Assembly (NCBI RefSeq): GCF_017874615.1
Contig: NZ_JAGIKV010000001.1
Location: 186,001-250,000 of the forward strand
Direction of reading: 5' to 3'
DNA: 64,000 bases
Source: Paenibacillus xylanexedens
GTDB taxonomy: Bacteria > Bacillota > Bacilli > Paenibacillales > Paenibacillaceae
Position numbers and translations under genes: made by a program. Shown in pieces: positions 17,830 through 26,216 of this stretch. Below the pieces are notes generated by a model. That model was not told the origin of the DNA. It saw only the letters and a list, made by a program, of their open reading frames with translations, and searched no databases. How positions within the stretch are numbered: the first letter of the stretch is position 1; every line of letters begins with the position of its first letter.

Positions 17830-19113
17830 TTATTTCGCAGGAGCTCCACCTGAAACAGCAGGTACATTAAACGAATTCTTCGCCGTTGTTCCGTCCTTGT
17901 CCGTTTCGTAATTAAACAGGGTACCATCCTTTGACCAACTCGCTGACTTCAGCGTCCCCTCTATACTGCGTTGTTCAACCAAATTTAGAACATCCGGTTC
18001 ATTGGCAGGTTTGGAGTATATGCTGATTTGATCACCAATAAGCATAACTACATAGGAGCCGTCAGGTGATTTCCATTCTTTTGGTGCTGCTGTTGTAGTC
18101 ATTCCCTGATCCGGTCCTGCTGCGAATCCTTTGTTTCCTCCAGAGGTGTCTGCACCTGCACTGGAATCAGGTACAGTGTTACCTTCAACCGGAACATCTT
18201 CAGTCATATTAGGTGTTGTATCCTGAGAAGTGAAGGATTGCGCATCTCCATTGTCCGTTTCTGTTACTCCATTCTCTTCCCCATCTGCAGAAGATTTAGG
18301 AGAATCTCCTGATCCCTGAATTCTCTGCTCAGAATCTTGGTTCTGAACCGGATTTTTCTGATCATCGGTCGAAGGAGTTTTGGACGAATTATCCTGAGTT
18401 CCTTTATTCCGAGCAGGCGTTGATTCAGTAGCCGGTTGTTGAGGTGTCGGATCTGACTGAACTTCAGGCTCCTGTACCTCATCTCCACCGTTCTCTTCAG
18501 GAATTGTTTCTACGTCTTGGTTATCTGGTTTAGTTGGTGAAACATTCGATTGATCCAAATACACATCGTTGCTGCTTGGTTGGGACGAAGTGGCAGGATC
18601 ATAATTTTCAATATTCTTGCTTAATGAATTCTCATCCAAATTGCCGCCCTCTTGAGAAGCTCCAGAGCTCATCAGCATGGAATCGGCATTCTCAATCTGT
18701 TCAGGCTGATATCCCCAGATGGCGAATCCCAATACAACTGCCGCAGCCGCTGCACCCATGGACATACGTCCTGCCATCGAGTTAAGCCATTTTTGCTTCG
18801 TTTTCCGCTCACTTGAACGTTGTAAATTCTCAAATGCAGCGGGGACAGGATTCATTTCCTGTATGGTGCTACTTTGTTCCTTCCGCGCTTCGTCAATGGC
18901 ATCAAGCTGTGGCATAATCGCATCAACCAGACTAAATTTCGGGCTTACTTGCGGTAATTCTTCCAGTTCTCTGGAAAGAGCTCTGAGTAAACTAAAATTC
19001 TCGGCGCACTCCGGACACTTTGCCACATGCTGTAGCATCTGCGCGGTTTCCGCCTCGCCCAGATCATGATCCAGATAGCGGTGCATCCATTCCACCACCT
19101 CTTCGCATTTCAT
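17830..19113 (-). CDS. Membrane anti-sigma factor with zinc-finger domain
   Basis: Cognate regulator of the ECF sigma factor encoded just upstream. The N-terminal cytoplasmic ZAS domain has Cys3, His29, Cys33 and Cys36 (HVAKCPEC). A single transmembrane segment (MGAAAAAVVLGFAIWG) follows at about residues 118-133. A long extracytoplasmic part rich in Pro, Gln, Asn, Asp and Ser follows, and a small folded C-terminal domain begins around WKSPDGSYVVMLIGDQISIY. The total of 427 residues is long for this class. Its ATG overlaps the sigma stop by ATGA, so the two are translationally coupled. The signal sensed is not evident. Confidence 0.88.
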   Translation of the reverse strand: MKCEEVVEWMHRYLDHDLGEAETAQMLQHVAKCPECAENFSLLRALSRELEELPQVSPKFSLVDAIMPQLDAIDEARKEQSSTIQEMNPVPAAFENLQRSSERKTKQKWLNSMAGRMSMGAAAAAVVLGFAIWGYQPEQIENADSMLMSSGASQEGGNLDENSLSKNIENYDPATSSQPSSNDVYLDQSNVSPTKPDNQDVETIPEENGGDEVQEPEVQSDPTPQQPATESTPARNKGTQDNSSKTPSTDDQKNPVQNQDSEQRIQGSGDSPKSSADGEENGVTETDNGDAQSFTSQDTTPNMTEDVPVEGNTVPDSSAGADTSGGNKGFAAGPDQGMTTTAAPKEWKSPDGSYVVMLIGDQISIYSKPANEPDVLNLVEQRSIEGTLKSASWSKDGTLFNYETDKDGTTAKNSFNVPAVSGGAPAK

Positions 19114-19658
19114 CCTGTCACACCACCTTTCTGATATTCCTGTAGTAGATTCTGTAATTGCTGCCTGGCTCTAAATAAATAAGATTTCACCGTATTCAAT
19201 GGAAGATCGAGACAATCCGCAATTTCATTGTAGGATAAGTCCTGCAAATATCTTAGAACAATAACGGTACGATGATGCTCGGGAAGCTTGTTGATCGCAT
19301 CCTGAATGTCTTGGGCCACATATGTAGACATGACCTCGTACTCCACATCCTGATTATCCTGAAAAACCATGTCATGTTCATCAATGGAGACAGACGGCTT
19401 GGTTCTTCTGAATTTATCAATACAGATGTTCGTGACGATGCGTTGTACCCATGTTTTGAATTGGGCCTTTTCTTCATATGAATTAATTTTGGTGTAAATT
19501 CGGATCAACGCTTCCTGAGCAGCGTCCAAAGCGTCCTGTTCATTATTTAGAATGTAATATGCGGTCCGATAGACATGTTGTTCAATCTCCCGCAATAGGG
19601 TAATTAGAGCGTCGCGATCGCCCGATTGAGCGGCTCTGATGAGTTCCGACTCTACCAC
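19110..19658 (-). CDS. ECF RNA polymerase sigma factor (SigW-like)
   Basis: A 182-residue extracytoplasmic-function sigma factor. Region 2 includes LNNEQDALDAAQEALIRIYT and FKTWVQRIVTNICIDKFRR, the -10 recognition helix. Region 4 runs LPEHHRTVIVLRYLQDLSYN, then EIADCLDLPLNTVKSYLFRA. It starts at GTG 19658 behind GAGGGGG. The overall form is like SigW/SigV, but the exact group is undecided. The linked anti-sigma factor and an upstream GCAAC/CGTC promoter suggest autoregulated envelope-stress control. Confidence 0.92.
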   Translation of the reverse strand: MVESELIRAAQSGDRDALITLLREIEQHVYRTAYYILNNEQDALDAAQEALIRIYTKINSYEEKAQFKTWVQRIVTNICIDKFRRTKPSVSIDEHDMVFQDNQDVEYEVMSTYVAQDIQDAINKLPEHHRTVIVLRYLQDLSYNEIADCLDLPLNTVKSYLFRARQQLQNLLQEYQKGGVTG

Positions 19659-20009
19659 AAAGGATCCCCCTCTCCCTGCAACCTTACAGACGTGATCATC
19701 AATAAAATTGTTGCAAAGTTAAGTATTTTTTTAATTTGCCATAACAAAATAACGGCGTATGTATTAGGGCCGCTGAAATCTTCTCTTAGAATAACAGAAA
19801 TTGCATAACGAGTCACCAAACGTATCCAAAAGGGATTCCATTACTTACACGACTCAATTCAAATGCAATGGCATACATTATAGATAAGCACTTTTTTGGT
19901 TCCTAGAATAAAAAAAGTCGAAATTAGTCCAAATTTAAGCTGATTTTAATGCAATTTTCATGAAAATAGTGTATTGTAAATTTACATTCATAAACACGAG
20001 GTGATGAGC
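19659..20009. other. Intergenic region, 351 bp
   Basis: Divergent region between the sigma gene and a plus-strand unknown gene. Besides the ECF-like promoter it holds two perfect palindromes close to the plus-strand gene: ATTTTCATGAAAAT at 19954-19967 and TGTAAATTTACA at 19975-19986. No convincing coding sequence or RNA gene is visible in the AT-rich middle. Confidence 0.6.
19689..19714 (-). promoter_or_regulatory. Candidate ECF autoregulatory promoter
   Basis: Minus strand: GCAAC (plus 19710-19714), 17 bp, CGTC (19689-19692). ECF promoters commonly have an AAC-containing -35 and a CGT-type -10, and ECF genes often transcribe themselves. Confidence 0.5.
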
Positions 20010-20312
20010 ATGCCAGCTCTTGCGAAAATTCAAGCTTTAAAAGAACAAATGCCCAAAGAATACCAAAGTATTTCCCACTTTGTGGAACATGCATTGGAGT
20101 CCATTGATACTCTGGTCGAGGAACATCGGAAGTACGTTGCTGCACAGGCATTATACGGCGATAAAATCGTTGGATCGGAAGAACGCTTGTACAGAGAAAC
20201 CGTACTTGATGTCAGAGCACAGTTGTTGATGACTCTTGAGAAAACGGTAGAAGATCTGTTGCACAAGGGCGATAAACACTGGAACAAACACTTTAAGGAT
20301 GGCATAGAGTAG
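20010..20312 (+). CDS. Unknown 100-aa soluble protein
   Basis: I do not recognise the family. The product (MPALAKIQALKEQMPKEYQS...) is predicted helical, charged and without membrane segments or a signal peptide. It contains HFVEHALESIDTLVEEHRKY and a C-terminal LEKTVEDLLHKGDKHWNKHF. The start at 20010 is chosen from GAGGTG six bases upstream. A strong terminator follows directly, so the gene is a single transcription unit. The palindromes at 19954 and 19975 lie in its promoter region and could be operators. Confidence 0.75.
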   Translation: MPALAKIQALKEQMPKEYQSISHFVEHALESIDTLVEEHRKYVAAQALYGDKIVGSEERLYRETVLDVRAQLLMTLEKTVEDLLHKGDKHWNKHFKDGIE

Positions 20313-20344
20313 TTCTTATATTTCTTCTACATTTTGAAAAAATG

Positions 20345-20399
20345 GCCCGTTTTCCGATATTCTCCCTCGTGGAGTGTAACGGAAAGCGGGCTTTTTTTT
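20345..20399 (+). terminator. Terminator after the 100-aa gene
   Basis: GCCCGTTTTCCG pairs with CGGAAAGCGGGC, then a run of eight T. Confidence 0.92.
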
Positions 20400-20461
20400 G
20401 TGCTCTGACTTGCAATCAAATGGTATCGCCTCGATCAGCATAAAATTGTTTTACTTCTTCT

Positions 20462-20490
20462 TTTTCAACATGTGTATGTTAAAATATAGT
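20462..20490 (+). promoter_or_regulatory. Candidate promoter of the 150-aa membrane protein
   Basis: TTTTCA (20462-20467), 17 bp, TATAGT (20485-20490). The -10 is good and the -35 weak. Confidence 0.4.
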
Positions 20491-20550
20491 AACTCCCTTA
20501 GCCTATCCTCTTGTTGAATATAGTTATTTAAGATGGAGGTTAATATTCGA

Positions 20551-21003
20551 ATGACAAAACCCCATAGAATCAATAGGCCGCGCGGAAAAATACTTGCAGC
20601 TGTATTAACTGCCGTTCTCATTTCACTTGCAATGGGGATATATCACTATGTCCCTATAGATGAAAGATTAGAAAATACTTACTATTATTCATTCGGGTAT
20701 AAATTTGCGGTTGGATTATTGATTAACCTCGCTATTTTACTTTTCTTACTTACGCCACTTTCTATATTGGTGGATGGATTACTTTTATACAGAAAAAAAG
20801 ATAATACGTATATCAGATTGCTCGTTGCAATCGTTGCATATGTTCTATTAGGCTTCACAGGTGGGATCATCTACTCGATATTTACACTTAACTTCACTAC
20901 TTTTTCCGCTCAGACTATCCACATTATTGCAGGATCTCTTGTCTTTTTAGCATTCCAGTTGGTATTAAATCGGAGTTTTCTTCACTCATCTTCACACCGA
21001 TAA
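20551..21003 (+). CDS. Unknown four-helix membrane protein
   Basis: A 150-residue integral membrane protein of unrecognised family. Hydrophobic segments are near ILAAVLTAVLISLAMGIY, FAVGLLINLAILLFLLTPLS, LLVAIVAYVLLGFTGGII and IIAGSLVFLAFQLVL, with a positively charged N-terminus (KPHRINRPRGK). The start is set at 20551; GGAGG lies 11 bases upstream, so a codon six positions earlier cannot be excluded. It converges on comEC with a 15-bp gap. Codon use is more AT-rich than in its neighbours. Confidence 0.7.
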   Translation: MTKPHRINRPRGKILAAVLTAVLISLAMGIYHYVPIDERLENTYYYSFGYKFAVGLLINLAILLFLLTPLSILVDGLLLYRKKDNTYIRLLVAIVAYVLLGFTGGIIYSIFTLNFTTFSAQTIHIIAGSLVFLAFQLVLNRSFLHSSSHR

Positions 21004-21018
21004 ATAGATGGCGTGCCG

Positions 21019-23889
21019 TCACTCAATCTCAACCAGCTTGTATCGAACATCAATCTTCCCATCTTTCACTCTCATCTGGACCTCGCCCATCTGATCTGTC
21101 CGATAAATATCCGACCCGGTAGCCTCCAGACGTTCCATCACTCCCGGATTGGGATGCCCATATGTATTGTTAACTCCTGCAGATATCACAGCGGTTTTGG
21201 CGTTCCAGTATTGGAGCCAGGCTTCGGTGGACGACGTTTTACTGCCATGATGAGCGACCTTTAGAACGTCAATGGAGACAGATGCCGCTGAAGCATCATT
21301 TGAATCAATCTGCAATGGTCGTGTAAGTACCCTTTGTACAACTCCCTCTGTAACTCCAATATCTGCACCTTTCTGTGCAAACTGGGCAGCCAATGAGCCA
21401 TCCTGAATCATATAGAGCAGGTCCTGCTCTGCCGCAGCATCCATATCTCCGGTGAACAACATGGAAGCCCCGGCCATTTCCAGCAAAAAGACAACGGAAT
21501 CATGATTCTGATGTTCAGATACAGGCAAATTGTCTGATTCATTTACATCCATATGTGCCAGATCCGGAGCTATAAAATGTAAAATTGTCTCTTTACCAGC
21601 CTTATAGGACATGCCCTGCTGAATGGCGTACAGAGGAATTTTCCGTTCCATGGCCGTGTCCAGTAACTTATCAAAGTTATCCTTACCGCTGGTCGTTCCA
21701 TTAAACATGAAACGTTTAACCGGAATCTGTTCCAGCACAGCCTGTAGTCCTCCGGCATGATCCTGGTCAGCATGCGTTACAATTACAGCATCCAGTTGAT
21801 GGATACCTCTTTTTTTCAATAGAGGAACAACGACCTTGGCTCCCACCTCATACGGATCACGCCTTGTTTTCCAAGATTGTTCGGTGTTCCCAAAACTAAC
21901 TGTTCCCCCGCCATCCACCAGAATGTGTTTGCCTTCCGGGGTTGTAATCAATGTGCTGTCCCCTTGTCCAATATCCAAAAACTGCACAATGCCGGTTCCA
22001 GCAGGCTTCGGAGTCTGATATGCCCACCATAATCCAGCAATAAAGCTGAGCACGAGCAACCCGCACAACCATTGCTGAGTTTTACTCATTCGTTCATGTG
22101 CATAATATCCTGCACCTCGTGCAGTAAATGCACTTGTATACTCCGGCCAGGCAATACTGGCTCCTAATGTCGTTAATGAAGTTTCTTTTCCATCTACATG
22201 GTTCTTACCTTGATCCTGTACCACGGTAGACATCGAAGAGCGAATGCCCATATTCCCCATTGAAACTGAAGGTTGTCGCCTCACAAGAGGAGCCGTCTCT
22301 TCCTCAATAAACGCTGTTTCTTGCTGCTCACCATTGCCACGATGCAAGAGGTAGAGTAAGGCATACAACACAGCATAATATGCGGCAATCCATAACAAGG
22401 GCGGTGTTGCCCAGATCAATACAAAACCTGGCAGGCTGTTCATCCACTCCACGCTTACAAAAGTCAGTTGATTCAGTTGCATCGCTATCCATGCGAGGGG
22501 TTTAGCCAAGGGAATCCATATAAATGATAACAGCATGGCGACCGTCCCAAGAGGTAATACAATCGCACTAATCAAAGAAACCAGCAGAAAGTTAGCTACA
22601 AATGAGAGCAGCGAAAACTGGTTGAAATACAAAATGGTTACTGGGAACGAAATCAGCTGAGCGGTCACGGTAACGGATGCGGTTGCGGCCAGAGATTTCG
22701 GCCAGTTGCTGAACAGCCGATTAATCAGTGGCATATAGATCATCAAGCCTGCGGTCACGAGAAAGGATAACTGAAAGCTGACACTCAGCAAAAAATAAGG
22801 GTTCCACCACATCATCAACAATGCTGCTGCACTAATCATCTGAAGGCCGTCTCTCGCGAGACCACGACGTGCCATGTACAAACCAATCATAGACATAATC
22901 CCTGCTCGAATGACTGAAGGTGAACCACCGGATAACAGTACATAAGCTGGCACCAGGATCAGAACAATCGTGAGTGCCGTCTCTCTGGTAAGCCTTAGCC
23001 AAGATAGAATGAGAAGCAACGAAGCAACATATACAGCGACATGGGTTCCGGAGATTGCCAGGATATGCGTTAGACCCAGTTGTGAAAACTGACCATAGGT
23101 ACCTGGATCGATATCAGTAGCCATCCCGATAATAAGCCCCTTCATATATCCTGCATGAGGCGCTGGAAATAACTGCTCAACCGCCGAGCCCAACTTATGC
23201 CTAGTCCAATCCGTCCACCGTAATACGTTATATTGTCCAAGTCCCTCAGGAGCAACTGCTGTTACCAAACTGGCTCCCTTCACCTTGAACAACCAGTGGA
23301 TATGCAGGGTGCGCAAGTAACTGCGATAATCAAACCCGCCAAAGTTCCTCGCTTCACCAGGAAGGACAAAAGAACCATTAAGCGTAATCAAATCGCCCCT
23401 CTTCCAGCCCGCTGCTACCTGTTGTTCTTCTTCCTCCAACAGTCTGACTTGTACCATCAATTGTTCATCTATGTTGAATGCAGATGATGCTGTCAGATCT
23501 GCATCTGCTGACGAATCCGATGTTGCCAATATCGAAGACATCTGAATCTTAAAGTCAGCCCGATCTCCATCAATGCGTACATCTGACACAAGCTCACCCT
23601 GAATTTCAGCTGACCATCCGTCCAACTCATGAGCAGCGATATGCATGGTCTCCGGCAGACTACTGTGATTGCGTGCGTCATTCCACTCCCAATGTCCAGC
23701 ACCTCCAATAAAGGCAGCGAGTAAAAATAAAACAGACCATCCACGCACATCCATAAAACGAAGTAAAAGTGGCACACATGCCAGAGCTCCAATTACCCCC
23801 CAGATTAACGTCCAGCCTGTTAACGCGCATGCTATCCCACTCCCGCATAACCAACAAATCGTAAAACTTAGTAACGGTCTGCCTTTCAT
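21019..23889 (-). CDS. comEC: DNA internalization channel protein ComEC/Rec2
   Basis: Polytopic membrane channel that carries single-stranded DNA into the cytoplasm during transformation. The 956 residues comprise N-terminal membrane helices and an extracellular OB-like region, then the competence-domain helices (GLIIGMATDIDP, LTHILAISGTHVAVYVASLL). The C-terminal metallo-beta-lactamase-like domain has QFLDIGQGDSTLI, VTHADQDHAGGL, LFTGDMD and VAHHGSKTSS. The metal-ligand His and Asp residues are intact, so nuclease-type activity is possible. A linker with low complexity lies at about residues 520-590. A terminator separates it from comEB, unlike a simple comEABC operon. Confidence 0.96.
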   Translation of the reverse strand: MKGRPLLSFTICWLCGSGIACALTGWTLIWGVIGALACVPLLLRFMDVRGWSVLFLLAAFIGGAGHWEWNDARNHSSLPETMHIAAHELDGWSAEIQGELVSDVRIDGDRADFKIQMSSILATSDSSADADLTASSAFNIDEQLMVQVRLLEEEEQQVAAGWKRGDLITLNGSFVLPGEARNFGGFDYRSYLRTLHIHWLFKVKGASLVTAVAPEGLGQYNVLRWTDWTRHKLGSAVEQLFPAPHAGYMKGLIIGMATDIDPGTYGQFSQLGLTHILAISGTHVAVYVASLLLILSWLRLTRETALTIVLILVPAYVLLSGGSPSVIRAGIMSMIGLYMARRGLARDGLQMISAAALLMMWWNPYFLLSVSFQLSFLVTAGLMIYMPLINRLFSNWPKSLAATASVTVTAQLISFPVTILYFNQFSLLSFVANFLLVSLISAIVLPLGTVAMLLSFIWIPLAKPLAWIAMQLNQLTFVSVEWMNSLPGFVLIWATPPLLWIAAYYAVLYALLYLLHRGNGEQQETAFIEEETAPLVRRQPSVSMGNMGIRSSMSTVVQDQGKNHVDGKETSLTTLGASIAWPEYTSAFTARGAGYYAHERMSKTQQWLCGLLVLSFIAGLWWAYQTPKPAGTGIVQFLDIGQGDSTLITTPEGKHILVDGGGTVSFGNTEQSWKTRRDPYEVGAKVVVPLLKKRGIHQLDAVIVTHADQDHAGGLQAVLEQIPVKRFMFNGTTSGKDNFDKLLDTAMERKIPLYAIQQGMSYKAGKETILHFIAPDLAHMDVNESDNLPVSEHQNHDSVVFLLEMAGASMLFTGDMDAAAEQDLLYMIQDGSLAAQFAQKGADIGVTEGVVQRVLTRPLQIDSNDASAASVSIDVLKVAHHGSKTSSTEAWLQYWNAKTAVISAGVNNTYGHPNPGVMERLEATGSDIYRTDQMGEVQMRVKDGKIDVRYKLVEIE

Positions 23890-23924
23890 TTCTACCCCTC
23901 CTTCATTTCACCCGTTGAACGCAG

Positions 23925-23962
23925 AAAAACCCCCGGAAAGCCAATTCAGGCTTGCCGGAGGT
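23925..23962 (-). terminator. Terminator between comEB and comEC
   Basis: Minus strand: CCTCCGGCAAGCC pairs with GGCTTTCCGGGGG across TGAATT and is followed by TTTTT. Confidence 0.8.
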
Positions 23963-23991
23963 TCTCCCTCACGTATTCGATCATATTTACA

Positions 23992-24510
23992 TTAATTGCT
24001 CACGGTCATCATCGTTTCCCGCGGGGGCTGGTAATTCTCCAGCCTGCGGAACGTTATTCCCTTCTGTTCCATCATATTTGTAACCTTGCCGGTATCTTTA
24101 GGATAAGAACGATGAAACACGATTTCTGTAATCCCGCTATTCGCCAGCATATTGGCACATGTCCAGCACGGTTCGTCGGTCACATACACGGACGAGCCTT
24201 CGCGGTCGATTCGATCTGTGAATAAAAGCAAATTTTGCTCCGCATGAATTGTGCGAATGCATCTTTGCTTTTTCACCATTTCTTCTTGCCCATCGGTCAC
24301 GACCAACTCATACTCTTCCGATATCATGCAACCTGCTTCAGAACAATCCGGGACGCCGGTGGGTGCACCATTATAGGCTGTTCCCAGCAGTTTCTTTCCC
24401 TGAACAAGAACGGCACCCACATGACGACGCGAACAGCGGGAACGCGTGGAAACCATATACGCGATGTCCATAAAATACGTATCCCAGTCCTTGCGTACCT
24501 CTGTACTCAT
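23992..24510 (-). CDS. comEB: dCMP deaminase family protein ComEB
   Basis: Zinc-dependent cytidine/deoxycytidylate deaminase fold of 172 residues. The zinc and catalytic motif HAEQN is followed by EPCWTCAN (PCxxC). An N-terminal Cys/His set (RRHVGAVL, CSEAGCM) is typical of dCMP deaminases with a second metal site. It would convert dCMP to dUMP for thymidylate synthesis. The gene is always carried in the com locus, yet Bacillus work found ComEB dispensable for transformation. It is 39 bp from comEA. Confidence 0.93.
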   Translation of the reverse strand: MSTEVRKDWDTYFMDIAYMVSTRSRCSRRHVGAVLVQGKKLLGTAYNGAPTGVPDCSEAGCMISEEYELVVTDGQEEMVKKQRCIRTIHAEQNLLLFTDRIDREGSSVYVTDEPCWTCANMLANSGITEIVFHRSYPKDTGKVTNMMEQKGITFRRLENYQPPRETMMTVSN

Positions 24511-24549
24511 GCTGCATTCCTCCCGCTCAACACATTTTTTATTCTAATA

Positions 24550-25185
24550 TTACCGGATCTGCACATACGGTGCCATCTTCTCCAGCATCTTTATACCGAT
24601 TCCTTTGACCTTTGTCAGATCACTGACTTTTGCAAAAGGACCATGTGCATTCCGATAGTCCACAATAGCTTGAGCTTTCTTCTCCCCAATTCCGGGAAGC
24701 TCGATAAGCTTGGAGACAGGAGCGGTATTCACATCAATCTTGCCATTGTCGCCAGCTTCCTCACGAACTACAGGTGGATTACTGTTCGAGCCCGTCTCGG
24801 AGGTAACCGAAGGATTCGAATTCGTACCCTGCACAACTGGTTCAGTCGAATTTGAGGTGTCCGGTGGATTATCATTCGTCTGACTTATAGTTTGAGCAAC
24901 TGAATCACCTTCAACCCCAACGCTCGCAAGCTCTTTAGACTCTTCTGCCTTTGCCTCATTCCCAGTCTGCATCCCACTTGCATCCGCTCCCGAAAGTACT
25001 CCTGTATTTCCCTGAACCGAAGTAGCCGACTGTACAGCAGGGAGTTCCTGCTCTATCGTCGGCTTCTCGGTGCCGAGCTGCAAGGGTTCCCAGCCACTAG
25101 GTGGTTGTTCACTTTTGCCCGACCATAATATGAGTATACTTCCAACCACCGCAGCAGCAATGGTCATTCCTTTATTCCATCTCAT
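24550..25185 (-). CDS. comEA: Competence DNA receptor ComEA
   Basis: Membrane-anchored double-stranded DNA receptor at the cell surface. A signal anchor (GMTIAAAVVGSILILWSG) is followed by a long Ser/Thr/Asn/Pro-rich linker. The C-terminal helix-hairpin-helix DNA-binding domain runs IDVNTAPVSKLIELPGIGEK, then KAQAIVDYRN and VSDLTKVKGIGIKMLEKM. The ATG at 25185 (MRWNKG) has AGGTG seven bases upstream and places the membrane anchor correctly, giving 211 residues; the longer frame would overlap the divergent comER transcript. Confidence 0.93.
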   Translation of the reverse strand: MRWNKGMTIAAAVVGSILILWSGKSEQPPSGWEPLQLGTEKPTIEQELPAVQSATSVQGNTGVLSGADASGMQTGNEAKAEESKELASVGVEGDSVAQTISQTNDNPPDTSNSTEPVVQGTNSNPSVTSETGSNSNPPVVREEAGDNGKIDVNTAPVSKLIELPGIGEKKAQAIVDYRNAHGPFAKVSDLTKVKGIGIKMLEKMAPYVQIR

Positions 25186-25370
25186 TCTTCCACACCTCTC
25201 CCTGAATTCAAAATCATTCATTTCGAACACGGGCGGTGCTTCCGAACCGTTGAACTTTCCTGATGAAACAAGTTGTGTATTTTTCATGTCATGTGAAACA
25301 GGTCCTCACGCATAGAATAGAGGGAATGAACTGCGCCAGTACCGTAAAGCATGAAAGGAGGCCTGAAACA

Positions 25371-26216
25371 ATGAAGGTTGGATTTATCGGAACCGGCAGC
25401 ATGGGCAGCCTGCTAATCTATGCCCTGATCCAATCGGGTGCACTTGAGCCCCGGCAGATCGCGGCCAGCAATCGAACCCCGTCCAAAGTACGTCAGTTAT
25501 CCCTCCGTTACCCCGGTCTGCATGAATCCCAGAGCAATCGGGAAACGGTGATCCGAAGTAATATCATCTTCCTGTGCGTGAAGCCGCTTGAATTCAAACA
25601 TGTTATTGACGACATCCTGCCTGTCGTGAATCCCAATCATATAATTGTCTCGATCACCAGTCCCGTGCAGCTGCGACATCTGGAATCTTCACTTCCTTGC
25701 AAAGTCTCCAAGGTAATTCCCAGCGTCACACACCAAGTCGGCAGTGGAGCATCCCTCTGCATACATGGCGAACGAATGACCAGTGAAGACCGCGCTGTGT
25801 TAGAGAGTCTGCTTAGTCATATAGGCAGGCCGTACCAAGTGGATGAAGCCTGTACACGAATTACATCCGACTTCTCCAGCTGCGGACCTGCATTCATATC
25901 GTTCTTTTTGGAACAGTGGATCGAAAGTGCCGTGAAACTGACTGGCATCAAAAGGGCAGATGCCTGCGCTCTGGCTGGCGAAATGCTCCTGGGAACAGGC
26001 AAGTTGCTCACCGAAGGAGGATACACCCCGCAAGAGCTTCAGGCTCGTGTCGCTGTACCTGGCGGTATTACCGCTCAGGCACTTGCACTGCTGAAGGTAA
26101 GTCTCGACGGTGTTTTCGACAGTCTGATCCACACGACACATGACAAATATGATGAAGATTTGTTAAAGCTGGATGAACTATTCCGAGCCGGTGAGATTAA
26201 CCGGCAACAATATTAA
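25371..26216 (+). CDS. comER: Late competence protein ComER (pyrroline-5-carboxylate reductase family)
   Basis: Rossmann-fold oxidoreductase related to ProC. The N-terminal NAD(P) motif is [20 protein letters not shown]. The P5CR dimerisation domain follows ([31 protein letters not shown]). The ATG at 25371 follows AAAGGAGG, giving 281 residues. It is divergent from comEA, exactly as in Bacillus, where its role in competence is unclear. Its last 20 bp overlap the end of leuS on the other strand. Confidence 0.92.
   Translation: MKVGFIGTGSMGSLLIYALIQSGALEPRQIAASNRTPSKVRQLSLRYPGLHESQSNRETVIRSNIIFLCVKPLEFKHVIDDILPVVNPNHIIVSITSPVQLRHLESSLPCKVSKVIPSVTHQVGSGASLCIHGERMTSEDRAVLESLLSHIGRPYQVDEACTRITSDFSSCGPAFISFFLEQWIESAVKLTGIKRADACALAGEMLLGTGKLLTEGGYTPQELQARVAVPGGITAQALALLKVSLDGVFDSLIHTTHDKYDEDLLKLDELFRAGEINRQQY

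Noticed and set aside
23992..24510. Horizontal-transfer origin for the deaminase gene
   Set aside because: comEB is a standard member of the com locus with matching composition.
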